Assembly: GCA_009830035.1 (NCBI GenBank)
Contig: SZZY01000001.1
Location: forward strand, 62,001 to 126,000
DNA: 64,000 nucleotides
Direction: 5' to 3'
Origin: Pantoea sp. Eser
GTDB lineage: Bacteria > Pseudomonadota > Gammaproteobacteria > Enterobacterales > Enterobacteriaceae
Shown: positions 50,038 to 59,370 of the stretch, piece after piece
Layout of the letters: each line of letters starts with the position of its first letter
Numbering within the stretch: the first letter of the stretch is position 1
The notes under the pieces: generated by a model
The model's input: only the letters and a program-made list of their open reading frames with translations
What the model was told of the DNA's origin: nothing
Databases searched by the model: none
Made by a program: the position numbers and the translations under genes

Positions 50038-50772
50038 ATGGTAGCGTTAGTCGTGTGTGCTGTTTGTTCAGTGCCCGCTATGGCGAATGAATCATTCGGC
50101 ATTATGAATGATCGTTTAGGGTCAGCTCTGCAGGACAACGCCAACAATCACAATGCCGATAGCCGTGTTAACGGTGCCTACAACGACGCGAAACACGCTA
50201 TTGGCGGTTCAATGGATACCAGCCATGCGACTTCAGTAACGGGTACTGCTTCCTCCGCGACAATATCTGGTTACGGACAAGCGTACACAGCGGCAAAAAA
50301 TGAGGTGAATCAGGCTGCGGGCGGTTTTGGCCAATCGTATATAGACGCAAAAAACACCTCGTCTGGTTACGTTAAAAATGATCCTACCGGCTCACCTGTT
50401 GCCCAGACAAGCTCTGTAAATCCACGTCATACCGTTTAGGCATCAGCCAGCAAACAACATATGCGGGGAGTGGCACCGGTTCTGGCGTCGCAAACGATTA
50501 ACGTTGCAGCCTCCAGCCTCGCCCCGGCCACTCAGGTTGATGTCACCGTAAACGGCGTTACCCAAATCGTCGCCGCCTCTGCTTTATCACCAACGACACA
50601 AGTTGCAGTGCCGCACGTTGCAGCCTTCCAGCCCCAGCACATCGGTAACAGTGGCAAGCATGGCAACAATGGCTCGGTGCATGGTTCAGGTGATAACAAC
50701 GGTAATCAAAACGAACATGATCATGCCGTGGGCCGTTCAGCTGGGGTCGGCGGGCACAGCGGATTCCGCTGA
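50038..50772 (+). pseudogene. Secreted Asn/Gly/His-rich protein interrupted by an in-frame amber
   Basis: The frame begins MVALVVCAVCSVPAMANESFG, a signal peptide ending in a good Ala-x-Ala-like site, and runs 133 codons to TAG at 50437 (NPRHTV*ASASKQH). It then continues in the same frame for 110 codons (VNVAASSLAPATQVDVTVNG-like polar repeats; a His/Asn/Gly-rich tail GNSGKHGNNGSVHGSGDNNG) to TGA at 50770. CAG to TAG is the simplest cause. There is no strong ribosome binding site at the ATG; the real start may lie upstream beyond an indel. No family recognised. Low-complexity surface or periplasmic protein. Confidence 0.6.
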
Positions 50773-50974
50773 ACAGGTTCAGAAACGTGCCGGCTGGTTA
50801 ATATTTCAGGAAAATAGCCAGCAGCAGAAAAGGCGAAAGCGTAGCAGCCTCTGGGCGTCACTGTATTGCTGGCAGCCTGGGAAAGAGGGCGCTGATGAAG
50901 CAAAGGCCGGTTGCCGGTGATCTGAAAACAGCAGAGGAGGGAAGGGATACTCTCCTGATACCTGGTTTTACCGA

Positions 50975-51000
50975 CAAAAAAGCAGCCTTTTGGGCTGCTT
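50975..51000 (-). terminator. Terminator of tRNA-Pro
   Basis: On the minus strand AGCAGCC pairs with GGCTGCT around CAAAA, followed by TTTTTT, 13 bases beyond the tRNA 3' end. The stretch 50773-50974 to its left shows no gene. Confidence 0.88.
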
Positions 51001-51012
51001 CTTCAGGGAATT

Positions 51013-51089
51013 TGGTCGGCACGAGAGGATTTGAACCTCCGACCCCGGACACCCCATGACCGTGCGCTACCAGGCTGCGCTACGTGCCG
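51013..51089 (-). tRNA. proL: tRNA-Pro, anticodon GGG
   Basis: A 77-base tRNA with CCA encoded. Acceptor stem CGGCACG/CGTGCCG, D-arm GCGC AGCCTGGTA GCGC, anticodon loop ATGGGGT (anticodon GGG), T-arm with GGTTCAAATCC. It matches E. coli proL almost base for base and sits beside yejM as in E. coli. One outer anticodon-stem pair and its partner are changed together relative to E. coli, keeping pairing. Confidence 0.96.
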
Positions 51090-51162
51090 AACTCTGGAGA
51101 ATCAGTCTACTGGTTCTCGCCATGAATGCAAGACGCCAGCAGACTATTTGCCTCATTATTAA

Positions 51163-52917
51163 TCAGTTAGCGATAAATCGCTTCTCTTCTGTCAGCACCT
51201 GTAACAGCAATGCCAGCTCCGGTTTATGATCTTTTAACGCCTTGCCCTGCGCATCATAGGCGCGGTAACTGCCGTTATTGTTCAACACCAGCGTCACCTG
51301 CGGCGTGGTAATCACCAGCTTGTTCTCTTCGCTGCTGGCGACCCAGTCGTGACGTCGACGCGCGGCAAACAGATCATCACCCTGCGAATAGTTAACCGGA
51401 TTGGTGCGGACATGCAGCAGGCGCTGCATCAGCGTTGCCATTACGTCCTGATGGTCAGAAAGACGATCCACCGTTTGCGCGGGGGTATCTGGCCAGTGAA
51501 TCACCAGCGGCACCTGCAGGGGTTCTCGGTTACCGGCACTGTCAGGATTCCCTTCCAGCGCCAGTCCACGCTGGGCGGTAATCACCACCACGGTATTTTT
51601 CAGTAAATCACGCGCCTGCAGGGTATTAAGCACCGCGCTAATCTGCTCATCAACCGCCGGTGCCTGACGCAGATAGCTGCGCTGGCGTGCTTTCGCTTTG
51701 CCGCCAGTAACGTTAGGGCCATTCAGCGCTACCCACGAGAACCACGGATTGCTGGCATCGTGCTGTTTCTCCAGCCAGTTCTGCCACTGGCTGACGGTAC
51801 TGGCATTTGACTGACTGTTGCTGGCGGGCAAGGTGTAATCGGTCAGCAGCGCCTGACGATAGAGTGGGGGATTAAACCCTTCAGACGAGAACAGGCCGAA
51901 CTGATAGCCCTGGGTGCTGAGCGCTCCGAGCAGTGCAGACGGCGTACGCGACGCCAATATCTCGTTCATGTAGCTGGAAGATATACCGTAAAACAGGCCA
52001 AACAGCCCTTTTTCCGGTGTATCGCCAGTGCTGTAGTGCTGGGTAAAGCTCACATTTTCACTGGCAAACTGATTCAGCTGCGGCAGCGCTTTTGCCAGAG
52101 TGGCGTTATTCAGGCCATCGACGGTCAGTACCAGCAGGTTATTGCAGGTTCCGGCGTCGCGGAAGGTAATCTCACCCAGCGGATATTCAACCGACACCGC
52201 TTCCGGATCGCCTTGCTGCACCATACGACGCTGATACTCCTGCGCACCCAATAAGCCGTGACGCTCAAGGAAGCGACGGGCGGTCATCGGATAGAAGAGC
52301 GGCAGGTTAGCGCGCTGCATGGTAATCGGGCGAGAGAAGTTGGCATCGGCCCAGATATACATCAGATGACTGGCAAAGAAGGCGCTGATAAACAGCGCAG
52401 CAACCGGTTTACCAAATGAACGGCGATTGAGGCTGCGCAGCTTCTGCCAGCTCCAGGTGGCAAACAGCATCTGTACTAGGAATATCAGCGGCACGCTGAT
52501 AAACATCAGCTGCCAGTCACGCGCCATCTCGCTCTGGTCGGGGTTGATCACCAGCTCCCACACCACCGGATTGAGGTGCAGGTGGAAGCGGCTGAACACC
52601 GCACTGTCGACCATCACCAGCGTCAGCCCGGCGGTGGCGACCACCGCCGAGATCACCCGCAACAGCCGTTGCGACATCACCACAAAGGTCAGCGGGAAGA
52701 TGATCAACAGATAGGCGGCAAAAACGATAAAACTGAAGTGGCCAATCCAGCTGCTATAGGCGTAAATACGCCCCGCCAGCGAAGAAGGCCAGTCAGCGAC
52801 CAACAGGTAGCGACTGCCTAAAATCAGCGCGAAAAGGATGTTAAACAGAGCAAACCAGTGCCCCCAACTGATCATCTGGGAGACTTTTTCGCGGTAGCGC
52901 TGCCGGTTGGTTACCAT
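51163..52917 (-). CDS. yejM: Inner-membrane regulator of LPS synthesis YejM (LapC/PbgA)
   Basis: A 584-residue protein (E. coli 586) of the metal-hydrolase superfamily that has lost catalysis. Five N-terminal membrane helices (HWFALFNILFALILGSRYLL and others, to about residue 190), a basic linker, then a periplasmic hydrolase-like domain (LLVLTVDGLNNATLAKALPQL; HYSTGDTPEKGLFGLFYG). It senses LPS and restrains LapB, thus controlling LpxC breakdown; essential in E. coli. Follows yejL by 22 bases. Intact. Confidence 0.96.
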   Translation of the reverse strand: MVTNRQRYREKVSQMISWGHWFALFNILFALILGSRYLLVADWPSSLAGRIYAYSSWIGHFSFIVFAAYLLIIFPLTFVVMSQRLLRVISAVVATAGLTLVMVDSAVFSRFHLHLNPVVWELVINPDQSEMARDWQLMFISVPLIFLVQMLFATWSWQKLRSLNRRSFGKPVAALFISAFFASHLMYIWADANFSRPITMQRANLPLFYPMTARRFLERHGLLGAQEYQRRMVQQGDPEAVSVEYPLGEITFRDAGTCNNLLVLTVDGLNNATLAKALPQLNQFASENVSFTQHYSTGDTPEKGLFGLFYGISSSYMNEILASRTPSALLGALSTQGYQFGLFSSEGFNPPLYRQALLTDYTLPASNSQSNASTVSQWQNWLEKQHDASNPWFSWVALNGPNVTGGKAKARQRSYLRQAPAVDEQISAVLNTLQARDLLKNTVVVITAQRGLALEGNPDSAGNREPLQVPLVIHWPDTPAQTVDRLSDHQDVMATLMQRLLHVRTNPVNYSQGDDLFAARRRHDWVASSEENKLVITTPQVTLVLNNNGSYRAYDAQGKALKDHKPELALLLQVLTEEKRFIAN

Positions 52918-52939
52918 ATTATGAGATCACGTCAGCAAA

Positions 52940-53167
52940 TTAATGGGCGTTATCGTCACGTACCGACGCCTGCAAGGCATCAGCGAAAGATCGGGCCAGT
53001 GAACGACGTTGCGCAGGGGCGACACCGCTGTTAATTAAGTTGGTCACCATGTTTCCCAGTACCATCAGGAAACGATCGGTTGGGGCTTTGTCCTTCTGCA
53101 GGATTTGGGCCATTTCCGCGAGGAGCTGTTCCACGCGTTCGTCACTGTAACGGGAAGATTGTGGCAT
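52940..53167 (-). CDS. yejL: Conserved small protein YejL
   Basis: A 75-residue protein, same length as E. coli YejL (DUF1414), of unknown function. [19 protein letters not shown] starts it; [19 protein letters not shown] and [17 protein letters not shown] follow. The frame runs upstream to 53191, but the ATG at 53167 matches the family start. Upstream partner of yejM, divergent from yejK. Confidence 0.93.
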   Translation of the reverse strand: MPQSSRYSDERVEQLLAEMAQILQKDKAPTDRFLMVLGNMVTNLINSGVAPAQRRSLARSFADALQASVRDDNAH

Positions 53168-53326
53168 ATCGTTATCTGAGCTCAATTTCAAAAGGCGATA
53201 TATTACCGGAACAGCGACCTTTTTTCCGCAATTTTATCGAAAGCGCACTGTTCGCTTTACGTATGGAGTTGAAAGCCGATGCCGGCGGTGTTTGAATACG
53301 CGCCTGTGCTAAAAGGAGAGTCTACC

Positions 53327-54331
53327 ATGAGTCTGGATATCGACCAGATTGCCCTGCATCAGTTAATTAAACGCGATGAAAACCAGCTTGAACTGGTGCT
53401 ACGCGATTCGCTGTTACCCGCCACCAACATGGTTAACGCCATGGTGGAGGAGCTGCACCGGGTTTACAGCGCGAAAAGCAAAGCGTATGGCCTGTTTACC
53501 CCTGAGAGTGAACTGGCGGATGCGCTGCGTAATTGTCGCCAGGGCAACGATGATTTTCTCGCTTTTAGTCGCGCGGCCACCGGTCGCCTGCGCGATGAGC
53601 TGGCGAAATATCCGTTTGCCGAAGGCGGTGTGGTGCTGTTTGTTCACTATCGCTATCTGGCGGTGGACTATCTGCTGATTGCGGTGCTCAACAGCCAGTC
53701 TAGCATGCGGGTCAACGAGCAGATGGACATCAGCAGTACCCATTATCTCGACATTAATCATGCCGATATTGTGGCGCGCATCGATCTGACCGAATGGGAA
53801 ACCAACGCGGAATCAACCCGTTATCTGACCTTCCTGCGTGGCCGCGTCGGACGTAAAGTGGCTGACTTCTTTATGGATTTTCTTGGTACTGAGGTGGGCT
53901 TAGACACCAAAGCGCAGAACCGCGGTCTGTTGCAGGCGGTAGATGATTACTGCAGCGAGTCGAATCTAGATAAGCAGGAGCGTCAGAACTATCGTCAGCA
54001 GGTCTACAGCTACTGCAACGTGCAGCTGCAGGCGGGTGAAGAGATTGCGCTGGAAGATCTGTCGGGCGAGCTACCGCCGCTGGGCGAAAAAACCTTCCAA
54101 GCGTTTGCGCAGGAGCAGGGTTACGAGCTGGAAGAGAGTTTCCCGGCCGACCGCAGCACGCTGCGGCAGTTAACCAAATTTGCCGGCAGCGGCGGGGGAC
54201 TGACGCTGAATTTTGATGCGATGCTGTTAGGTGAACGCATTTTCTGGGACCCGGCCACCGATACCCTTACCATCAAAGGCACGCCGCCGAACCTGCGCGA
54301 TCAGCTTCAGCGCCGGACCAGCAGCAAATAA
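53327..54331 (+). CDS. yejK: Nucleoid-associated protein YejK (NdpA)
   Basis: A 334-residue YejK (E. coli 335), nucleoid-associated and able to bind DNA and interact with topoisomerases. [20 protein letters not shown] starts it and [33 protein letters not shown] and [15 protein letters not shown] are conserved. The ATG at 53327 follows AAGGAG by eight bases; the frame extends upstream to 53279 without homology. Convergent with rplY. Intact. Confidence 0.96.
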   Translation: MSLDIDQIALHQLIKRDENQLELVLRDSLLPATNMVNAMVEELHRVYSAKSKAYGLFTPESELADALRNCRQGNDDFLAFSRAATGRLRDELAKYPFAEGGVVLFVHYRYLAVDYLLIAVLNSQSSMRVNEQMDISSTHYLDINHADIVARIDLTEWETNAESTRYLTFLRGRVGRKVADFFMDFLGTEVGLDTKAQNRGLLQAVDDYCSESNLDKQERQNYRQQVYSYCNVQLQAGEEIALEDLSGELPPLGEKTFQAFAQEQGYELEESFPADRSTLRQLTKFAGSGGGLTLNFDAMLLGERIFWDPATDTLTIKGTPPNLRDQLQRRTSSK

Positions 54332-54332
54332 A

Positions 54333-54355
54333 AAAGCCGGGCTTAGCCCGGCTTT
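54333..54355. terminator. Bidirectional terminator between yejK and rplY
   Basis: AAAGCCGGGC pairs with GCCCGGCTTT around TTA, flanked by A-rich and T-rich tracts, so it can stop transcription from both sides of this convergent pair. Confidence 0.88.
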
Positions 54356-54377
54356 CATTTTTCAACGAAGTTCGCGA

Positions 54378-54662
54378 TTAAGCGCGAACGAAGTCGATGT
54401 GAAACAGTTTTGGCTTGAACGGGTGACGCTGAACAGCCTGAACTTTCACTTTGGTTTCTTTACCGTCAACAGACAGGGTCAGCACTTCGTCGTAGAAACT
54501 TGGCTTAGCTTGCAGGTTCATTACGGAGTCGTGATCCAGGTCGATGGCAACAGCCGCTTCAGAACCACCGTAGATGATGGCCGGGAAACGGTTTGCTGTA
54601 CGCAGGCGGCGGCTCGCACCCTTACCCTGCTCTTTACGTTCTACTGCATTGATAGTGAGCAT
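54378..54662 (-). CDS. rplY: 50S ribosomal protein L25
   Basis: A 94-residue L25 of the short enterobacterial type, which binds 5S rRNA in the large subunit. [20 protein letters not shown] at the start and [15 protein letters not shown] at the end match E. coli over the full length. Monocistronic, with its own promoter and a shared terminator. Intact. Confidence 0.98.
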   Translation of the reverse strand: MLTINAVERKEQGKGASRRLRTANRFPAIIYGGSEAAVAIDLDHDSVMNLQAKPSFYDEVLTLSVDGKETKVKVQAVQRHPFKPKLFHIDFVRA

Positions 54663-54754
54663 TAATATATCTCTTTATTTAATTCCTGCTACAGGCGACC
54701 CAGTAACAGGCAGGTTATTCAATAACCGCTGATGCACATGCAAAAGCGGGCGGC

Positions 54755-54783
54755 AGTATAGCCGTTATGCCAGGTGGTGGCAA
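54755..54783 (-). promoter_or_regulatory. Sigma-70 promoter of rplY
   Basis: On the minus strand TTGCCA, a 17-base spacer and TATACT, about 93 bases before the rplY ATG. It lies just downstream of the radD stop. Confidence 0.7.
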
Positions 54784-54807
54784 ACGATATACCGGCCAGC
54801 GCGGCGC

Positions 54808-56556
54808 TTAACGCAGTTCGTTGGCGCGACGGAAGCGGCCCTGATAGTCAAATATCTTTTCGCGGATCTGCCACAACTGGCCTTTGGCCCGCGCTACCAC
54901 AAAATCGGGATGGCGCAGTAACGGCTGCAGCGCCAGCACGTCGGCCGCGGTTTGCCAGCCAAGCGGCACGCCCGGCGCACGTTGGTGCGGGCGCATAAAC
55001 AGCTGCTCAAACGCCTTGCGCTGAGCCGGCGTCTGCAGGCGAAAACGTTCGCTGACGCTGGTGCCTTCCTCATCGTAATAGGTGGCTTTCAGCCATTCAC
55101 CTTTGGCATCGCGGCCCTGTTCCAGCGTCATTCCGCCGCAGCGCAGCACCAGCGCATCTTTCAATTTCAGCGCCGCCTTCAGCATGTCGTCCGGATCGAC
55201 CAGAATTTTGTCGCACTCGTGACAGCGCCGGGCGGCGATATTATTTTCTGCGCCGCAGTCGGGGCAGCTTTTGAAGCGGAAGTCGCCCTGCTCGCGCTCA
55301 CCGTCGTCATCTTCCAGCACGCCCTGACAGCGGCGGCCAAAATGCTCAATCACCATGCCGTCGGCGGTGGCTTTGCCCCAGAAGGTATTGGCAAAGCCGC
55401 AGGCCGGGCAGAACACCTGTACCGGCTGATTATCATTGGCACCCTTAGGCGCGCCCACTTCCGGGGTAAACAGGTCGTGCGGATTACCGGCGTAATCGAG
55501 GATCAGGCAGTTGGTTTTGCCCGGCGACAGCCGCAGGCCGCGGCCCACAATCTGCTGATACAGGCTGACCGATTCCGTCGGCCGCAGAATGGCGATCAGA
55601 TCAACGTGCGGAGCATCAAAACCGGTGGTCAGCACCGCCACGTTAACCAGAAACTTCAGCTGTTGCGCCTTAAACGCCACAATCAGCGCATCGCGCTCTT
55701 TGGCCGGGGTCTCTGCTGATATCAGGGCGCTGTTGTCGGGCAACAGCTGCAGAATTTCACGCGCGTGCTCGACTGTAGAGGCGAAAATCATTACGCCGTG
55801 TCGATCCTCTGCGAACTCGACAATCTGGCGGATGATGTGTGGCGTCACGCGCTGCTGCTGTTTCAGTTCGCGGTTGAGATCGGCTTCACTGAACAGGCCG
55901 TTGGCCTGCGCCGTCAGGCGGCTGAAATCATACTGCACCACTGGCATATCGAGCCGCTCCGGCGGCACCAGAAACTGATGTTTAATCATGTAGCGCAGCG
56001 GCAGCTCGTAAATACAGTCACGAAACAGCGTCTTTTCATCATCGCGCACCATGCCGTGGTAGTGAAACTGGTAAATCCAGCCCTTACCGAGGCGGAATGG
56101 GGTGGCGGTCAGGCCGAGCAGCCGCAACTGCGGATTGTGCTGCCGCAGATGGTTAAAAATCTGCTGATACTGGCTCTCTTTGTCATCGCCAATGCGGTGG
56201 CACTCATCGACAATCACCAGTGAAAAGGCGCTGTCGAACTGGTCCAGGTTGCGGGCTACCGACTGCACGCTGCCAAACACCACTTTGCGCTGACTCTCTT
56301 TTCGCTGCAGACCGGCGGCAAAGATATCTGCCTCCAGACCGTAGGCCTGATATTTACTGTGGTTCTGCGCCACCAGTTCTTTCACATGCGCCAGCACCAG
56401 CACCCGGCCGCGCGACAGCCGGGCCAGCTCGGCAATCACCAGACTTTTTCCGGCACCGGTCGGCAGCACAATAACCGCAGGATGGTGATGACGACGGAAA
56501 TGCGCAACGGTGGCATTGACCGCGTCCTGTTGATAGGGGCGTAAGGTAAAAGACAT
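54808..56556 (-). CDS. radD: DEAD-box-type DNA repair helicase RadD
   Basis: A 582-residue superfamily-2 helicase (YejH; E. coli 586) involved in recombination and double-strand-break repair. Motif [15 protein letters not shown], motif [12 protein letters not shown], motif III GLTATPF and motif [15 protein letters not shown] are all present, followed by two zinc-finger-like Cys clusters ([17 protein letters not shown]...CHEC). The ATG at 56556 ([13 protein letters not shown]) matches the E. coli start; the frame runs on to 56658. Divergent from rsuA. Intact. Confidence 0.96.
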   Translation of the reverse strand: MSFTLRPYQQDAVNATVAHFRRHHHPAVIVLPTGAGKSLVIAELARLSRGRVLVLAHVKELVAQNHSKYQAYGLEADIFAAGLQRKESQRKVVFGSVQSVARNLDQFDSAFSLVIVDECHRIGDDKESQYQQIFNHLRQHNPQLRLLGLTATPFRLGKGWIYQFHYHGMVRDDEKTLFRDCIYELPLRYMIKHQFLVPPERLDMPVVQYDFSRLTAQANGLFSEADLNRELKQQQRVTPHIIRQIVEFAEDRHGVMIFASTVEHAREILQLLPDNSALISAETPAKERDALIVAFKAQQLKFLVNVAVLTTGFDAPHVDLIAILRPTESVSLYQQIVGRGLRLSPGKTNCLILDYAGNPHDLFTPEVGAPKGANDNQPVQVFCPACGFANTFWGKATADGMVIEHFGRRCQGVLEDDDGEREQGDFRFKSCPDCGAENNIAARRCHECDKILVDPDDMLKAALKLKDALVLRCGGMTLEQGRDAKGEWLKATYYDEEGTSVSERFRLQTPAQRKAFEQLFMRPHQRAPGVPLGWQTAADVLALQPLLRHPDFVVARAKGQLWQIREKIFDYQGRFRRANELR

Positions 56557-56711
56557 GGCTATCACTTTTGGCAAACTGAGGGTAATTATGTCACGAAAGA
56601 GCGGTAAACGCGCTGTCAGGCGGGCGCGGATCACGCTATACTTCCCGTACGTTTTCAACAGTTAACCAGTCCGTTTCAGGTTCCCTCCGCAGTAACAGGC
56701 AAAACGAATTC

Positions 56712-57431
56712 ATGCGACTCGACAAATTCATCTCTCAGCAAGTGGAAATCAGCCGTGCCATCGCCCATCGCGAGATCCGTGGCCAGCGTGTCACCGTTAA
56801 CGGTGAAGTGGTGCGCGACACCGCCTTCAAACTGCTGCCCGACCACGAGGTCGAATATGACGGCAACGTACTGCAGATGCAGACCGGACCACGCTACTTC
56901 ATGCTGAATAAGCCGCAGGGTTACGTCTGTTCAACCGACGAACCTGATCATCCGACCATCATCTATTTTATCGAAGAGCCGATGGCATTCAAACTGCACG
57001 CCGCCGGGCGTCTTGACATTGATACCACCGGGCTGGTGCTGCTGACGGATGACGGCCAGTGGTCACACCGCATTACCTCGCCGCGCCATCACTGCGAGAA
57101 AACCTATCGGGTGACGCTGGAGTCGCCGGTCAGCGGCGATACCGCCACGCAGTTTACGGCCGGCGTGCAGCTGCACAATGAAAAAAGCCTGACCAAACCG
57201 GCGCAGCTGGAGGTGATTACCCCAACAGAGGTGCTGCTGACCCTGAGCGAAGGGCGTTACCATCAGGTGAAACGGATATTTGCTGCCGTTGGTAATCGGG
57301 TGGTGGGCCTGCATCGCGAGCGAATCGGTGATATTTCGCTGGATGCGGATCTGGAACCGGGTGAATACCGGCCATTAACCGCTGACGAGATCGCCAGTAT
57401 CGGCGTGCCGAAAGAGCTGCAGGCAAAATAA
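56712..57431 (+). CDS. rsuA: 16S rRNA pseudouridine(516) synthase
   Basis: A 239-residue RsuA (E. coli 231), which makes pseudouridine 516 in the small-subunit rRNA. S4-like domain at the N-terminus ([18 protein letters not shown]), catalytic Asp in [19 protein letters not shown] (about residue 100), and [20 protein letters not shown] near the end. Intact; slightly longer C-terminus than E. coli. Confidence 0.96.
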   Translation: MRLDKFISQQVEISRAIAHREIRGQRVTVNGEVVRDTAFKLLPDHEVEYDGNVLQMQTGPRYFMLNKPQGYVCSTDEPDHPTIIYFIEEPMAFKLHAAGRLDIDTTGLVLLTDDGQWSHRITSPRHHCEKTYRVTLESPVSGDTATQFTAGVQLHNEKSLTKPAQLEVITPTEVLLTLSEGRYHQVKRIFAAVGNRVVGLHRERIGDISLDADLEPGEYRPLTADEIASIGVPKELQAK

Positions 57432-57495
57432 CAGAGCCGGCTGACTGCAAGCGCGCAGCGGCCGATCGGTTTAATCAGCAAGGGCAGGAGAGGGT

Positions 57496-58710
57496 GTGAG
57501 CAAGGAAAAGAATTCGCCGATAGGATTGGTGATAATCCTCGGTCTGTTAGCGATGTTGATGCCGCTGTCGATTGACATGTATCTGCCGGCGATGCCGCAA
57601 ATTGCGCGTGAGTTTGGCGTTTCTGCCGGTAGCGTGCAGATGACACTCAACCTCTACATCCTCGGGTTCGCCATCGGTCAGCTGATCTACGGCCCGCTGG
57701 CCGACAGCTACGGCCGTAAGCCGGTGATTGCCCTCGGCACGCTGATTTTTGCCGTCGCCGCCGCAGCCTGTGCGCTGTCGCAGACTATCGATCAGCTTAT
57801 CGCCATGCGTTTTCTGCATGGATTATCGGCCGCCGCCGCCAGCGTGGTGATCAATGCCCTGATGCGTGACAGTTACTCGAAAGAGGACTTCTCGCGCATG
57901 ATGTCGTTCGTGATGCTGATCACCACCATTGCGCCGCTGCTGGCACCGATTACCGGCGGCTGGCTGCTGTTGATCTGGAACTGGCACGCCATTTTCTGGG
58001 CGCTGTCGGCGGCTGCGGTGGTCACCACCGTGCTGGTCACTACCCAGATTCGGGAAACCCTGAAACCCGAGCAGCGACAGCGTTTCCATCTGCGCACCAC
58101 GCTGGGAAATTTCGTGATCCTGTTCCGGCATAAACGCGCCTTCAGCTACATGCTGTCGAGCGGTTTTTCGTTTGCCGGTCTGTTTACCTTTCTCAACGCT
58201 GGTCCCTTTGTCTACATCGAACTGAACCACGTTTCACCGCAAAACTTTGGCTATTACTTCGGCATTAACGTGTTGTTTTTGTTCATCTTAACCCTGATTA
58301 ACAGTCGCGCAGTGCGCCGTTTTGGCCCGGTGGCGATGTTCCGTCTGGGCCTGTTGATTCAGTTCTGCATGGGTATCTGGCTGCTGATCGTCAGCGCCTT
58401 TGATCTCGGCTTTTTGCCGCTGGTGATCGGGGTGGCGATGTTCATCGGTTGTGTATCGATGGTCTCATCGAACGCGATGGCGGTGATCCTTGATGAGTTT
58501 CCGCATATGGCGGGTACGGCCTCTTCACTGGCCGGCACGCTGCGGTTCGGCGTGGGTGCGTTTGTCGGCGCGCTGCTGTCGCTGGTCAGTTTTAACAGTG
58601 CCTGGCCGATGGTTGGCACCATCGCGCTGTGCGCCACGCTCTCCCTGCTGCTGTTCTTGTACGCTTCCCGTCCCCGTCCCCGTCCCCGTCCCCGTCACGC
58701 CTCGCATTAA
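57496..58710 (+). CDS. bcr: Bicyclomycin-type multidrug efflux MFS transporter
   Basis: A 404-residue 12-helix MFS drug:proton antiporter of the Bcr/CflA family (E. coli Bcr 396). Conserved: [49 protein letters not shown] and [19 protein letters not shown] start after AGGAGAGG; the upstream neighbour rsuA is co-oriented, 64 bases away. The C-terminal tail is encoded by a CCCGTC repeat giving Pro-Arg repeats ([15 protein letters not shown]) where E. coli has ASRPKKR. Otherwise intact. Confidence 0.95.
   Translation: MSKEKNSPIGLVIILGLLAMLMPLSIDMYLPAMPQIAREFGVSAGSVQMTLNLYILGFAIGQLIYGPLADSYGRKPVIALGTLIFAVAAAACALSQTIDQLIAMRFLHGLSAAAASVVINALMRDSYSKEDFSRMMSFVMLITTIAPLLAPITGGWLLLIWNWHAIFWALSAAAVVTTVLVTTQIRETLKPEQRQRFHLRTTLGNFVILFRHKRAFSYMLSSGFSFAGLFTFLNAGPFVYIELNHVSPQNFGYYFGINVLFLFILTLINSRAVRRFGPVAMFRLGLLIQFCMGIWLLIVSAFDLGFLPLVIGVAMFIGCVSMVSSNAMAVILDEFPHMAGTASSLAGTLRFGVGAFVGALLSLVSFNSAWPMVGTIALCATLSLLLFLYASRPRPRPRPRHASH
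58667..58696 (+). repeat. Five tandem CCCGTC units inside the bcr 3' end
   Basis: Five perfect copies of CCCGTC (30 bases) encode the Pro-Arg tail of Bcr. Because the unit is six bases, copy-number change keeps the frame. Confidence 0.95.
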
Positions 58711-59018
58711 GCGCGTTCAGCGAGTCAGGCCGTCACGGTTATCCCGGACAGCCCGATCTATTACGCCAATTTGTTTCGATATTGTGAAAATATTTAGCTA
58801 AAAAAGTAACCACATTGCGTCTAAAATGATTGTTAAGTGCTGCCGAACGCGGTACATGTAGCCTGAATTGCGATACCACTCGCAAAAAAATAAATTCAGC
58901 GATTCGCTTTAGTGGGAAATGAGAAGCCAGCCCTTGACGTCCGGATACTGACGCCATGACACCGGGCGACAGCCACTAACGGATGGCGAAGTAAAAACTC
59001 CTGGGGACATTGATAAAT
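58711..59018. other. Gap between bcr and yejG
   Basis: AT-rich in its middle (58790-58910). No gene, RNA or clear terminator is seen. It presumably holds the yejG promoter; I cannot point to one with confidence. Confidence 0.5.
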
Positions 59019-59339
59019 ATGCTGCAACTTTCGATTGTGCATCGCTTACCACAGCATTTTCGCTGGACCAGCGACCATCACAGTGCCATCGAAGCGGATG
59101 ACACCACGCTGGACGATCAGGATTTTGTCGTGCTGCGGTTAATCAGCCACGACGGCATTCCGGCCTGGGAGATCCTGCAGCAGTTGAAAGAGGTGCAGGC
59201 TGACATTCAGGTCGACTGTAAAGTGGCCGAGTGTGAAGGGCAGCCTTGTCTGTTTATCCAGCGCCGCGACGAAAGCACCACCAACTGCTGCCTGAAAAAT
59301 CAGGGCGTGGCGATTGCCGAAACTTTTATCGCTCGCTGA
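59019..59339 (+). CDS. yejG: Conserved small protein YejG
   Basis: A 106-residue protein matching E. coli YejG (114). LQLSIVHRLPQHFRW at the start, ECEGQPCLFIQRRDE and LKNQGVAIAETF near the end are conserved; function is not well known. The ATG at 59019 gives M-LQLSIV; a TTG at 59010 is too near GGGGA. It faces yejF, whose original 3' end would overlap it. Confidence 0.92.
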   Translation: MLQLSIVHRLPQHFRWTSDHHSAIEADDTTLDDQDFVVLRLISHDGIPAWEILQQLKEVQADIQVDCKVAECEGQPCLFIQRRDESTTNCCLKNQGVAIAETFIAR

Positions 59340-59370
59340 GTTGCGCTGAACGTAGCAGTTCGCGAGTGTA

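Noticed and set aside
34841..50439. Idea that TAG is recoded to Gln in this organism
   Set aside because: Several TAG-bearing genes also have frameshifts and deletions, and intact rcsC ends at family length with TAG, so TAG still acts as a stop. Some of the original codons were probably TGG rather than CAG.
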